Assembly (NCBI GenBank): GCA_017656265.1
Contig: JACDOD010000002.1
Location: forward strand, 124,001-188,000
DNA length: 64,000 bases
Reading direction: 5' to 3'
Origin: Bacillaceae bacterium
Lineage (GTDB): Bacteria; Bacillota; Bacilli; Bacillales; Alkalibacillaceae
In this document: positions 1 through 8,211 of the stretch, one piece after another
Numbering within the stretch: position 1 is the first letter of the stretch
Layout: each line of letters opens with the position of its first letter
Notes under the pieces: model-generated
Database searches by the model: none
Seen by the model: the letters and a program-made list of their open reading frames with translations, nothing else
Told to the model about the DNA's origin: nothing
Made by a program: the position numbers and the translations under genes

Positions 1-307
1 GGGCTGTATGATAGTGGAGTGCATCTTGACCAGCCGATGTTAAAGTCAGAAATACTTTTCGTTCATCTTTTTCTTTACGGATCTTTTTAACGTATCCTTT
101 TTTAATCAGACGTTTAATATGTTCAGAGGCCGTATTATGGGAGACGGATAACTTTTTTGCAATCAGTCCTACCGTTACATCTTGATTTTTTTTTATATGC
201 TGCATAATTCGAACGGCCTGGTGGGTTATTTTTTCCTTGTGTTTATAATGCAGACAATAGTAAATATCCGTCCAATGTTCGTTTAGTTGTTCGATATTTA
301 TGTACAC
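1..307 (-). CDS. MarR-family transcriptional regulator (3' end cut by window)
   Basis: Not in the ORF track; found by translating the reverse strand. A GTG start at 307 follows an AAAGGGTG ribosome binding site. The product begins MYINIEQLNEHWTDIYY and contains a winged-helix region (VGLIAKKLSVSHNTASEHIK, then a wing with RKEKDERKVFLTLTSAG), which is the MarR/HTH pattern: recognition helix, wing with a D-R pair, and the 'LT..G' strand. The frame stays open to the window edge, so about 102 residues are seen and the C-terminal dimerisation helices are missing. A long perfect inverted repeat lies just upstream and is the probable autoregulatory operator. The target genes are unknown. Confidence 0.75.
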   Translation of the reverse strand, partial: MYINIEQLNEHWTDIYYCLHYKHKEKITHQAVRIMQHIKKNQDVTVGLIAKKLSVSHNTASEHIKRLIKKGYVKKIRKEKDERKVFLTLTSAGQDALHYHTA

Positions 308-320
308 CTTTGATCACCCT

Positions 321-361
321 TTATATCGTTTTATACGATATTATCATATAAAACGATATAA
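321..361. promoter_or_regulatory. Inverted repeat, probable MarR operator
   Basis: Two perfect 15-bp arms, TTATATCGTTTTATA and its reverse complement, are separated by 11 bp. The repeat sits directly upstream of the leftward MarR gene start. Length, position and AT-rich symmetry fit a binding site for a dimeric winged-helix repressor, most simply the adjacent gene product acting on itself. The link to that protein is inferred from position. Confidence 0.6.
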
Positions 362-381
362 AAAATAGCAAGAAAAAATAC

Positions 382-440
382 TTGATAAACTAATCATATT
401 AGTTTAGTATTATAGCTAATAACATTAGTTTTAAACTAAT
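382..440 (+). promoter_or_regulatory. Promoter with two TetR-type operator boxes
   Basis: A sigma-A-like promoter, TTGATA, 17 bp, TAGTAT, is visible. Its spacer is filled by a perfect palindrome (AAACTAAT-CAT-ATTAGTTT, 387-405). A second palindrome with the same half-sites in the opposite order (ATTAGTTT-T-AAACTAAT, 424-440) lies around the expected transcription start. Paired boxes overlapping a promoter are typical of repression, and the third gene of the operon encodes a TetR protein, the likely ligand-controlled repressor of its own operon. Confidence 0.65.
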
Positions 441-466
441 AAATTTAATTTTAAGGTGGGATTACG

Positions 467-808
467 ATGCTGTTTTATAACATAAACCTGGCCATTCGTT
501 TTTTATTAGAACTGATTCTTCTGGCTGTTTATAGTTATGCTGGATTTAAGGTTGGAAAGTCTCCTATTTTACACTGGGCAACTGGAATATTGCTTCCTTT
601 AGCCGTAGCAGTTGTTTGGGGGCTGTTTATTTCTCCGAAAGCTCCTATTGATATACCTTATATTTTGCAATTGTCCATGGAAGTATTTCTGTTCGGATTA
701 GCGGTTTTTCTTTTGTACGTTTTCAATTATGTAGGATTAGCAGGTTCTCTTGCTGTCATTTATTTCTTGAATCGTGCCATTTTATTATTTCTTGAAAAGG
801 GGATGTAG
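467..808 (+). CDS. YrdB-like small membrane protein (DUF2568)
   Basis: A 113-residue, very hydrophobic protein with about four membrane segments (roughly residues 7-25, 32-53, 66-88 and 90-108). The pattern N-x-RFLLEL near the N terminus and W-x-G near residue 37 resembles the YrdB/DUF2568 family, whose function is not known. It is the first gene of a three-gene operon with a metallo-hydrolase (2-bp gap) and a TetR regulator, so it probably takes part in an inducible response to a small molecule. The start ATG is well placed behind AAGGTGGG. Confidence 0.65.
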   Translation: MLFYNINLAIRFLLELILLAVYSYAGFKVGKSPILHWATGILLPLAVAVVWGLFISPKAPIDIPYILQLSMEVFLFGLAVFLLYVFNYVGLAGSLAVIYFLNRAILLFLEKGM

Positions 809-810
809 AG

Positions 811-1524
811 ATGAAAGTTACGAAAAAACATCAAGTTTATCAAATTTCTTATATGCCGAGACTTTTCCCGGTCAATTGTTATCTAGTTGAAGAGGAGAAC
901 GGTGTTACTCTTATTGATGCTGCTTTGCCTTATAGTCTAAAATCCATTCTAAGAACCGTCGAACAAATAGGCAAACCTCTTACAGCCATTGTGCTGACTC
1001 ATGCCCATGGGGATCATGTAGGTGCCCTGGATGCTCTAAAAGATGAATTTCCTGATATCCCGGTTTATATTTCGAAACGGGATGCAAAGCTCTTAAAGGG
1101 AGACCGTTCCCTTGAACCAGGGGAACCAGAAACCCCTATTCGGGGAGGGGTACCTAAAAATATTACAACCAGACCTGACGTTTTCATTGAAGAAGGAGAG
1201 AAAATTGGCTCATTGCTTGCCATTGAAACACCCGGGCATACTCCTGGTTCCATGTCATTTCTAGACGTGAGATCTAATATTTTAATTGCGGGAGATGCGT
1301 TACAGACAAAAGGAGGAATAGCTGTATCTGGACAGCTGAAACCTTTATTTCCATTTCCGGCCATGGCGACCTGGAACAAGGAAGCAGCATTGCGGAGTGT
1401 ACGTAAATTGTTAACATATAAGCCTGAAGTACTGGCTGTTGGGCATGGAAAGATGATAGATCATCCCATTCCTTTAATGGAACAGGCGATCCACGAGGCA
1501 GAAAAACATTTGAAACAGGATTAG
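811..1524 (+). CDS. MBL-fold metallo-hydrolase
   Basis: A 237-residue metallo-beta-lactamase-fold protein. The metal-binding motif HAHGDH is at residues 64-69; later ligands are visible in ETPGHTPGSM and IAGDALQ, and a distal histidine in VGHGKM. It has no signal peptide, so it should act in the cytoplasm. The substrate cannot be read from sequence; relatives include glyoxalase II-like hydrolases and general lactonase/thioesterase-type enzymes. It lies 2 bp after the YrdB-like gene and 19 bp before the TetR gene, so it is cotranscribed with them. Confidence 0.8.
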   Translation: MKVTKKHQVYQISYMPRLFPVNCYLVEEENGVTLIDAALPYSLKSILRTVEQIGKPLTAIVLTHAHGDHVGALDALKDEFPDIPVYISKRDAKLLKGDRSLEPGEPETPIRGGVPKNITTRPDVFIEEGEKIGSLLAIETPGHTPGSMSFLDVRSNILIAGDALQTKGGIAVSGQLKPLFPFPAMATWNKEAALRSVRKLLTYKPEVLAVGHGKMIDHPIPLMEQAIHEAEKHLKQD

Positions 1525-1543
1525 AACAGGGAGGTAGCAGTAT

Positions 1544-2110
1544 ATGTCACCAAGAAAGGGATTAGATTTGTTAAAAATACTTGAAGCAGCAGCGGAAATT
1601 GCGGACCAGCAAGGACTAGAACAGGTAACTATGGCTTCTCTGGCCAAGCGCCTGGGCATCCGTTCTCCTTCTTTATATAATCATGTAAGCAATTTAAAAG
1701 ACTTACGTAGTAAACTGGCCGCTTATAGTATGAAAAAACTTTATCATATGATGTCTAAGGAAACCGTAGGGAGAGCCGGTGATGATGCCGTTCATGCTAT
1801 GGGCAGAGCCTATATCCAATTTGCTCGCAACCATCCGGGACTATATGAAGCAACATTAATTGCACCAGATCATGAGGATCAGGAAGCCCAAGAAGCCGGA
1901 GATGACATCGTCAACCTCGTTAAACAGGTATTGGAGTTTTACAGGCTTGAAGGAGACCAGGTTCTCCATGCCGTTCGGGTACTGCGAAGCCTGTTGCATG
2001 GTTTTGCGTCCCTTGAGCAAAAGGGAGGATTCGGTCTCCCGCTCGATATTGATCAAACTTTTGAATGGCTGTTAAACACCTTTGTTTCAGGTATTCATCA
2101 AATGAAATAA
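1544..2110 (+). CDS. TetR/AcrR-family regulator with WHG-type C-terminal domain
   Basis: 188 residues. The N-terminal TetR helix-turn-helix is clear (residues about 10-55, with VTMASLAKRLGIRSPSLYNHV as the DNA-binding helices). The C-terminal part resembles the WHG/TetR_C_33 ligand-binding class. It is the last gene of the YrdB/hydrolase operon, and the palindromes upstream of the first gene are the expected binding sites, giving negative autoregulation. A strong terminator follows. The inducer is unknown. Confidence 0.85.
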   Translation: MSPRKGLDLLKILEAAAEIADQQGLEQVTMASLAKRLGIRSPSLYNHVSNLKDLRSKLAAYSMKKLYHMMSKETVGRAGDDAVHAMGRAYIQFARNHPGLYEATLIAPDHEDQEAQEAGDDIVNLVKQVLEFYRLEGDQVLHAVRVLRSLLHGFASLEQKGGFGLPLDIDQTFEWLLNTFVSGIHQMK

Positions 2111-2121
2111 AGGTAAATAAA

Positions 2122-2166
2122 AATCCCTTCAAGATTCCTTTTGGTTAGAGCTTGAAGGGATTCTTG
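2122..2166. terminator. Bidirectional rho-independent terminator
   Basis: A 12-bp perfect stem (AATCCCTTCAAG / CTTGAAGGGATT) lies between the convergent TetR and YndM genes, with A-rich and T-containing flanks. Confidence 0.8.
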
Positions 2167-2169
2167 CTT

Positions 2170-2652
2170 TTATTCATCCTTTTGCTGATTTTCTTTTTCT
2201 TCGGAACGTTTTGATTTCACATCACCTGGAAAAATGTCATTGGAAAATTCAGTATTCATCTGGGGACTGGTATAGGATGTCCGGTCGTTATAATCTTCAT
2301 GCACCGTTTGGACAACCCATCTCTGAATAAACAAGTGGACAAAAGGCTCGACAAATGTAATAAACAAGGCTGTAAAGAAAGCAGCCAAGAACGCATCTAA
2401 TGGATCGGGGCTGAGCAGTAATCCTGATAGCCATAAAACGAGAAAAAAAAGGCCGAAATCGGCAATAGTTGCAACCAGATTTCCGTAACGCTTTAACAAG
2501 AATAGATCCCCAAGAGCGTAACTGACTCCTGTCAAAATGATGGATAACCAGAAAAGATTCCAGAAACCGGCCTGACCAAACAGGGGGTATACAGAATACA
2601 CTACCGTGGCAATGAGTGCAATTTTAATGCCAATCGCTTGCCAGTGTCTCAT
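2170..2652 (-). CDS. YndM-like membrane protein (DUF2512)
   Basis: 160 residues with four predicted membrane segments (about 8-27, 31-50, 60-80 and 86-110) and a hydrophilic, charged C-terminal tail ending in a run of E, K and Q. This layout fits the Bacillus YndM/DUF2512 family, whose function is unknown. It stands alone, convergent with the upstream operon and divergent from the MFS gene. Confidence 0.7.
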   Translation of the reverse strand: MRHWQAIGIKIALIATVVYSVYPLFGQAGFWNLFWLSIILTGVSYALGDLFLLKRYGNLVATIADFGLFFLVLWLSGLLLSPDPLDAFLAAFFTALFITFVEPFVHLFIQRWVVQTVHEDYNDRTSYTSPQMNTEFSNDIFPGDVKSKRSEEKENQQKDE

Positions 2653-2823
2653 CCTCTAACCTCCAATAAGTTTGTCCTCTATAGACAGTTTATGGTTTTC
2701 TTTTGTTATGATGCCCAATATGCATGCAAAATATAGATGATTTAACACTCATACAGGAAAAAATTAACCTCATTACCATTCATGTTATACTTGAATTAGT
2801 TTCAGAGAAGAGTGGTGATTCGT

Positions 2824-4071
2824 ATGGGAAAGTCTTTTGAAATTTTTAAACAGCGGAACTTTCTGATGTATTGGATTGGCTACTTGTTCTCAGCCATGGG
2901 AGATGCTGTATTCATGTTGACCATTGGCTGGATGGTCGCTGAATTAACAGGTTCAGGTGTATTAATGGGTACGATGCTGTTAATAATGGGGATTCCCCGG
3001 ATTGGGCTCATGCTTTTGGGAGGAGTCATGGTTGACCGGTTTAATCCCAAACGGGTGATGTTTCTGTCAGATGTCCTGAGGGCATTTGTCATGTTCGGTC
3101 TTTTTATTTTCACTGCCGTTGATTGGATGAACCTGTATGTATTATTTGTCACAGCTTTTGTTTTTGGAGCAGTAGATGCATTTTACTGGCCGGGGGTGGA
3201 GTCTTTAAGGCAAAAAATCCTGGACCCTGCAAAATACGTACAAGCTAACAGCATTTTAACAGGTACCTGGCAAACTTCTTATATGGTTGGTCCTTTGATT
3301 GGAGGGTTTTTACTAGTAACAGCGGGTTTTAAAGGAGCATATGCTCTCATTGGACTTGCTTTTCTGGTTTCGGCCGTTACCTTATACTTCATTCGAGTTC
3401 AGATTCAGCAACAGCCAGATACGGCGCAACAGCAGACCAATTCCATCCTGAAAGATTTGCTGGAGGGGGTGCGTTACGTTAAGAAAAGTCCAGTACTACT
3501 AACGATGATTATCGTGGCTATGTTTGCGAATGCCTCCTTTAGTACCCTGAATGTGGGTCTGCCATTTCTGGCAAAGGATTTTGAGGCGGGCGCTGAAGGA
3601 TATAGCTTAATGTCAGCATCCCTTGGGCTGGGGGGGCTGGGAGTGGCTATTTTGCTTGCATTGTTCATTATGATTGAAAAGCCAACCCCCCGAATGGTGT
3701 TCTTGGTTACCTTTCTGCAGGCCAGTGGCATTATGCTGATCAGTTTGACGGGTAATCACTGGCAGGCTGTTCTGTTTATCGCATGGATTGGTGCTATGGG
3801 GGCATTACTGAGTTCGATTGGACCAGGTGTATATCAGCGAATTGTTCCTCCACATATGATGGGGAGGGTGGCCAGTTTTATGATTATCGTGGCTCAAGGA
3901 GCGGCTCCGGTTTCTCAGGCTATATCTGGCTGGTTCATAGATTGGTGGGGTGTCCATAGTATCTTCTTCATTTTTGGCATCGTTGCTATGACAGCTGCTT
4001 TGATCAGCAGCTTTATTCCTGCGGTCCGAAATTACCGGATGACCATCCAATCTGGTGAAATAGAAGGTTAA
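2824..4071 (+). CDS. MFS transporter (MFS_3 / EntS-like)
   Basis: About 415 residues with 12 membrane segments. The N-terminal motif FKQRNFLMYWIGYLFSAMGD and the loop motif GGVMVDRFNPKRVMF are typical of the MFS_3 group, which includes efflux proteins such as enterobactin exporters. The ORF track starts at a GTG (2812), but the ATG at 2824 is better placed behind GTGGTGA and gives the usual N terminus. The substrate is unknown. A 38-bp gap separates it from the arginase-family gene, so the two may be cotranscribed. Confidence 0.8.
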   Translation: MGKSFEIFKQRNFLMYWIGYLFSAMGDAVFMLTIGWMVAELTGSGVLMGTMLLIMGIPRIGLMLLGGVMVDRFNPKRVMFLSDVLRAFVMFGLFIFTAVDWMNLYVLFVTAFVFGAVDAFYWPGVESLRQKILDPAKYVQANSILTGTWQTSYMVGPLIGGFLLVTAGFKGAYALIGLAFLVSAVTLYFIRVQIQQQPDTAQQQTNSILKDLLEGVRYVKKSPVLLTMIIVAMFANASFSTLNVGLPFLAKDFEAGAEGYSLMSASLGLGGLGVAILLALFIMIEKPTPRMVFLVTFLQASGIMLISLTGNHWQAVLFIAWIGAMGALLSSIGPGVYQRIVPPHMMGRVASFMIIVAQGAAPVSQAISGWFIDWWGVHSIFFIFGIVAMTAALISSFIPAVRNYRMTIQSGEIEG

Positions 4072-4109
4072 CGAATGATGATTTTAAAAGAAAAGCAGGT
4101 GGATCAATC

Positions 4110-4964
4110 ATGAAAATACGTTTATTTGGCATTCCTGGCTATGCTGGTGCCTTACATTCCGGTACAGAACAGGCTCCGGATTCACTGCGAAAAGTTGGTT
4201 TCGTTGAACGGTTAGAAGAAGCAGGGCTTGTTGTGGAGGATCGAAAAGACATCATACAAGACAGAGAGCTGATCCGTCATAATGTTGCACCTGTCAGAAA
4301 CTGGCCATCTCCAAGAATAGTCTGGGAAGCAGTATACGAAAAAGCTGAAGAAATATTTTGTCCGGAAGAATTTACTCTTCTCATGGGAGGAGACTGCAGC
4401 ATGATGGTCGGGACATATCATGCCTTTCGAAAGGTTCATGGCCCGAACACTCATCTGATTGTAATAGATGGACATGTGGATGTCCATCAGCCACAGGGCG
4501 ATCGCTGTATAGGGGCTGCAGGAATGGGTCTATGGTTTTTGTTAGATCAGGATCGAACCTGGTGGAACTTGAATCCGATTCCTGCTTCGTCAGTGACGGT
4601 GGCAGGAGCACATACGATACCTGCTAATACATATGGTTTGAACATCTTTTCTTTGCAGGATCTGCAGGAAAACAATGGGTTTGAACGACTGGTGCAACAT
4701 ATCCGTTCAATTCCACAGGATGCTAAGATTTTTGTCCATTTTGATGTGGATGTGCTAAATGAGCAAATCATGCCGGCTGCCTATGCGCCCAGTGAAAACG
4801 GCATGAATCAACATCTGGCATCGCAATTATTTGATTATGTATTAAAGGATTCAAGAGTAATGGGAATGGAGATTACAGAGTATTGCCCTGCTAAAGATTC
4901 TGATGGAAAAAGTGCAGAAGTGATTATGCATATGGTTGGAATGTTGAAGAATCGAGAGAATTAA
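4110..4964 (+). CDS. Arginase-family (ureohydrolase-fold) protein with altered metal motifs
   Basis: 284 residues with the ureohydrolase fold signatures in order: MGGDCS, IDGHVDVHQP and FDVDVLNEQIMPA. In arginase and agmatinase these are GGDHS, DAHxD and DxDxxDP. Here the first metal-ligand histidine is a cysteine, and the last motif has N-E where D-P is usual. The D-x-H-x-D ligands remain. It may be an active member of a divergent ureohydrolase branch with another substrate, or have reduced metal binding; true arginase activity should not be assumed. It follows the MFS gene closely and ends before a terminator. Confidence 0.75.
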   Translation: MKIRLFGIPGYAGALHSGTEQAPDSLRKVGFVERLEEAGLVVEDRKDIIQDRELIRHNVAPVRNWPSPRIVWEAVYEKAEEIFCPEEFTLLMGGDCSMMVGTYHAFRKVHGPNTHLIVIDGHVDVHQPQGDRCIGAAGMGLWFLLDQDRTWWNLNPIPASSVTVAGAHTIPANTYGLNIFSLQDLQENNGFERLVQHIRSIPQDAKIFVHFDVDVLNEQIMPAAYAPSENGMNQHLASQLFDYVLKDSRVMGMEITEYCPAKDSDGKSAEVIMHMVGMLKNREN

Positions 4965-4996
4965 AAATTAATTTGATAACCGAATACACACCTCAT

Positions 4997-5030
4997 AAAG
5001 CCAGGCTTATGAACACGAGCCTGGCTTTGT
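4997..5030 (+). terminator. Rho-independent terminator
   Basis: An 11-bp perfect stem AAAGCCAGGCT / AGCCTGGCTTT with a 10-nt loop, 30 nt after the arginase-family stop. The T-tract is short. Confidence 0.65.
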
Positions 5031-5134
5031 TAGCTAAGTGAAGAAAAGATAATTTCAAAAAATTCATATATTATTAAGTTAACAAATAGTAAAATGAATA
5101 GATAAATAGAAACCAATGAGAGGGGATTTTTGGG

Positions 5135-6157
5135 ATGATTGATTTGAGAAGCGATACGGTAACGAAGCCAACGGATGCTATGCGAAAGGCAAGTTATGAA
5201 GCAGAAGTAGGTGACGATGTTTACGGCGAAGACCCTACAGTTAATAAGCTGGAAGAAAAGGCTGCCGAAATTTTGGGGAAAGAGGCTGCCCTTTTTGTGA
5301 CCAGTGGTACACAGGGAAATCAGATTGCGGTTTTGACCCACTGTCAGCCGGGGAATGAAATTATTTTAGAGGCAAATGCCCATATTTTTTTATACGAGGG
5401 AGCGGCTATTTCGGCGTTTGCAGGAGTCCAGCCGCGGACCATCGTTGGAGAAAGGGGTGCGATGGATCCGGAAAAGGTAGAATCTGCCATACGCACGGAG
5501 GACGTTCACTTTCCTGAAACTGGCCTGATCTGTCTGGAAAATACCCATAACAAAGCGGGTGGAGCAGTACTGCCGCTTGAATATATGAAGAAGATTTATC
5601 AGATAGCTCAATCCCATAACGTCCCTGTACACCTGGATGGAGCCCGGCTGTTTAATGCATCAGCAGCAACGAACATACCTGTCCGTGAATTTGCGGCATA
5701 TACTGACACGGTCCAATTCTGTCTGTCAAAAGGACTGGGAGCACCGGTCGGTTCCATTATTGCAGGATCCAAAGAATTTATACATCAGGCAAGAAAATGG
5801 AGAAAACGTTTAGGTGGGGGACTGCGGCAGGCGGGCGTTATTGCGGCGCCGGGCTTGGTGGCGCTGGAAGAAATGACAGAACGGCTAGCGAAGGATCATG
5901 AACATGCGAAAATGCTGGCAGAGGGACTGGAAAATATTGATGGAATCATAATTGAAAACAAGGTAGAAACCAATATTGTCCTTGTTAACGTAGAAGGAAC
6001 CCCATATCATTCGGAATCATTCGTTGAGATGTTAAAACAGGAAGGAATTCTTTCTGGTTCTTTTGGTCCTCATACGATTCGGTTCGTTACCCATTTTGAT
6101 GTATCCCGGGAAGAGATTAAAAAGACCATTGAAATCATTCAGAAACTGGTTGGGTAA
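5135..6157 (+). CDS. Low-specificity L-threonine aldolase
   Basis: 340 residues, the normal size for the PLP-dependent threonine aldolase (beta-eliminating lyase) family. Features: the N-terminal MIDLRSDTVTKP signature, the HLDGARLFNA motif near residue 166, and the PLP-binding lysine K199 in FCLSKGLGAPVGS. The enzyme cleaves L-threonine or L-allo-threonine to glycine and acetaldehyde in the cytoplasm. It is a single-gene unit between two terminators, with an AGAGGGGA ribosome binding site. Confidence 0.9.
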   Translation: MIDLRSDTVTKPTDAMRKASYEAEVGDDVYGEDPTVNKLEEKAAEILGKEAALFVTSGTQGNQIAVLTHCQPGNEIILEANAHIFLYEGAAISAFAGVQPRTIVGERGAMDPEKVESAIRTEDVHFPETGLICLENTHNKAGGAVLPLEYMKKIYQIAQSHNVPVHLDGARLFNASAATNIPVREFAAYTDTVQFCLSKGLGAPVGSIIAGSKEFIHQARKWRKRLGGGLRQAGVIAAPGLVALEEMTERLAKDHEHAKMLAEGLENIDGIIIENKVETNIVLVNVEGTPYHSESFVEMLKQEGILSGSFGPHTIRFVTHFDVSREEIKKTIEIIQKLVG

Positions 6158-6166
6158 TGAAAAGAA

Positions 6167-6202
6167 AAGCATGTGGCACATAGCAGTGCCGCATGCTTAA
6201 AA
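6167..6202. terminator. Terminator between threonine aldolase and the peptide gene
   Basis: Stem AAGCATG-x-GGCAC / GTGCC-x-CATGCTT with one mismatch and a 6-nt loop, just after the threonine aldolase stop. It could also serve the convergent peptide gene. Confidence 0.65.
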
Positions 6203-6272
6203 TGATCAGGAATCAACATATATTTTTGCAGATAAGCAGAATGAATACATTTGCATCGATGGGACTGATTTT

Positions 6273-6398
6273 TTACAAGATTTCTACGGTATCAATTTTG
6301 TTATCTGGATAGTCGGAATCATCTCCTGCTACATCAACTGTATTGCTGACGAGGAGAAAACCTGCACAAACAAGAAGAGTAGCAATGAGTTTTTTCAC
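6273..6398 (-). CDS. Putative secreted signalling peptide precursor (Phr/NprX-like)
   Basis: A 41-codon gene missed by the ORF track. The GTG start follows a near-perfect AAGGAGGTGA ribosome binding site, 6 nt away, that lies inside the end of the upstream regulator gene. The start overlaps that gene's TGA stop as GTGA, so translation is probably coupled. The product begins MKKLIATLLVCAGFLLVS, a short lysine-plus-hydrophobic export signal, followed by a polar acidic tail (DVAGDDSDYPDNKIDTVEIL). This is the architecture of the exported, re-imported peptides that pair with RRNPP regulators. The mature peptide is probably a short C-terminal fragment; which one cannot be read here. Confidence 0.75.
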   Translation of the reverse strand: MKKLIATLLVCAGFLLVSNTVDVAGDDSDYPDNKIDTVEIL

Positions 6399-7678
6399 TT
6401 GATTTCACCTCCTTGATCAATGGTTTTCAATGTTTCAAAAGCTGATTTAAAATAATCTGACGCCTTTTTGTAATGGCGCAGCTGATAGCAAACCTGTCCG
6501 GCTAATTCAAGAAAATCAAGATACTCTGCATATTCGCCCCTTTCTTTGAAAAGGGGCAGAATAAAGTTTTCGAGTGTTTCGATAAATTCGCCGGAATACA
6601 TATTGTCCTTCAGTTTTTGTTCAAGCACATAAAATTTGTAATAGTATTTTTTGTCGTGGGATTTTTTAGAGAGTCGAATTCCTTCCTGGATTGAGCGGTG
6701 TGCTTCCGGTTTTTTGTTTAGTGAAAATAGGATGGTTGATTTGAGGTATAGTGAGTTAAGCCGGTCATTATCCTGTTTTAGTGAAATAGCTTGTTCGATA
6801 TATTCCAGAGCTTTTTGTTTATTGGTGTTTTTATACGTATAAGCTAAATTGTGATAGGCCATGGCTCTGGCTGTTTGAGTGCTGCGTCTGGGCTCAGCCT
6901 CAAGAATTTTTTCCAGAATAGCAATGGCATACTGGTCATCACCGACTAAATTGTAATTAATGGCCAGCAGCATCTGGGTATCAATCATTCTTGGGTAACA
7001 CAGGTTAGACTGGAATAGGTCCAGTGCCTTCTTTGCATATTCGATGGACAGGTGATTTTTATTAAGTCTTGCCAGTGATAAAGCAAGGTAATAATATAAG
7101 TCCGCATCTTTCAGCGTGAGTTCATCTTCAGCAATCGGAACTGCCTGAAAAAAATAATGACAGGCAGTATTAAACTCATAGTTTTTGTAATGGTATATAC
7201 CTGAAAACTTTTTAAAGTAATAGATATACTCTCTGGAGAAAAGGTCTTGATAATAATTGAGTTGTTGTAATAAATCTGAAGCATCTTTCCTGAGGTTCGA
7301 AAATAGCAGGTGTCTGAAATAGATCAGCTGATAAAATAAGTAGATTCGGTGCAATGGATGAAAATTTTGTTCATCGATATAAGCTTTACATTTTAACCTG
7401 GCTTGTTTGGCGTTGGAAACATCTTTTTCTTCCATAAAATGGAGCCATTGAAACAGTTGGGATTTAATGACATCTTCATTGTCGTGTGTCTGTAGAATCT
7501 GATGGTAATCATGAATCTTAAGACGCTGGCATAGTTCCATGAAAGTTTGGTCCGTCGGGTGAATCGTTCCATTTTCCAGTTTGCTTAAGTAGGATATGGA
7601 GCAGATCCCCTGGGCTAATTCTTCCTGGGTCATTCCTTTTCTTTTTCTGAAATGTTTGACCAGTTTCCCCTTCTCCAT
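6395..7678 (-). CDS. RRNPP-type HTH-TPR transcriptional regulator (NprR/PlcR-like)
   Basis: About 427 residues. The N terminus has an XRE-type helix-turn-helix (RKRKGMTQEELAQGICSISYLSKLENG), followed to the C terminus by helical tetratricopeptide repeats, for example YKNTNKQKALEYIEQAISL and YQLRHYKKASDYFKSAFE. This is the domain order of PlcR and NprR, which bind an imported peptide in the TPR domain and then regulate transcription. I chose the second methionine (7678) because AAAGGAG precedes it with proper spacing; the ORF-track start places that site inside the gene. The peptide gene overlaps its 3' end, as in rap-phr pairs. Confidence 0.85.
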   Translation of the reverse strand: MEKGKLVKHFRKRKGMTQEELAQGICSISYLSKLENGTIHPTDQTFMELCQRLKIHDYHQILQTHDNEDVIKSQLFQWLHFMEEKDVSNAKQARLKCKAYIDEQNFHPLHRIYLFYQLIYFRHLLFSNLRKDASDLLQQLNYYQDLFSREYIYYFKKFSGIYHYKNYEFNTACHYFFQAVPIAEDELTLKDADLYYYLALSLARLNKNHLSIEYAKKALDLFQSNLCYPRMIDTQMLLAINYNLVGDDQYAIAILEKILEAEPRRSTQTARAMAYHNLAYTYKNTNKQKALEYIEQAISLKQDNDRLNSLYLKSTILFSLNKKPEAHRSIQEGIRLSKKSHDKKYYYKFYVLEQKLKDNMYSGEFIETLENFILPLFKERGEYAEYLDFLELAGQVCYQLRHYKKASDYFKSAFETLKTIDQGGEIK

Positions 7679-8211
7679 AAATGCTCCTTTCATGTCTTTT
7701 TTATGCCTACATCCTACCAGATCATTCCTGAGATGACAGTCGATTCTTGGCGACAGTAAAAAAACGAAACTTATGCCCTAGAGGTATTTTCTTTCATAGG
7801 GGATTGGACATGTGAAAAACAGGTATTTTCCAAGTTTAATCATGCCCTCGTAATAGGAAAAGAGATTCAATTTTTTTTAAATGACTTAAGTAAGCAGGTA
7901 AATAAATTCCTTAAATTTATATAATAGGAACATAATAACAGTGAGGAAGGTTGAAAAATTTAATACAATAAATGCAAGACTTCCAGATTATGCGTATACC
8001 CCATGCGAATTTTGGAAAAAGATCTGAAACATGAAAACACACAGCAAAAAAGGTTTCTATCTTACATCAGTATAGTCTTTTGTCTAATCTGACAATTGGT
8101 GCTGATTCGTCATTTACATTTTAAGCAGAAGTGTGTAATATGAATGTAATAGGACTTTTTTACCAATGCCCCTTCTTTTTCCCTGGCTAAAGGTCCGCGG
8201 GAGGTTTCGCC
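7679..8211. other. Intergenic region between regulator and EPS locus
   Basis: About 530 AT-rich bases that should hold the divergent promoters of the peptide regulator (leftward) and of the polysaccharide locus (rightward). I see no convincing ORF. I looked for a GEMM-type c-di-GMP riboswitch and found no match to its conserved core. The last 15 bases contain the GGGAGG ribosome binding site of the CotH gene. Confidence 0.5.

Noticed and set aside
7960-8080. Possible c-di-GMP (GEMM) riboswitch before the CotH gene
   Set aside because: ACACACAGCAAAAAAGG has slight similarity to the conserved core, but the other conserved stems and the GGG-containing P1b part are missing.
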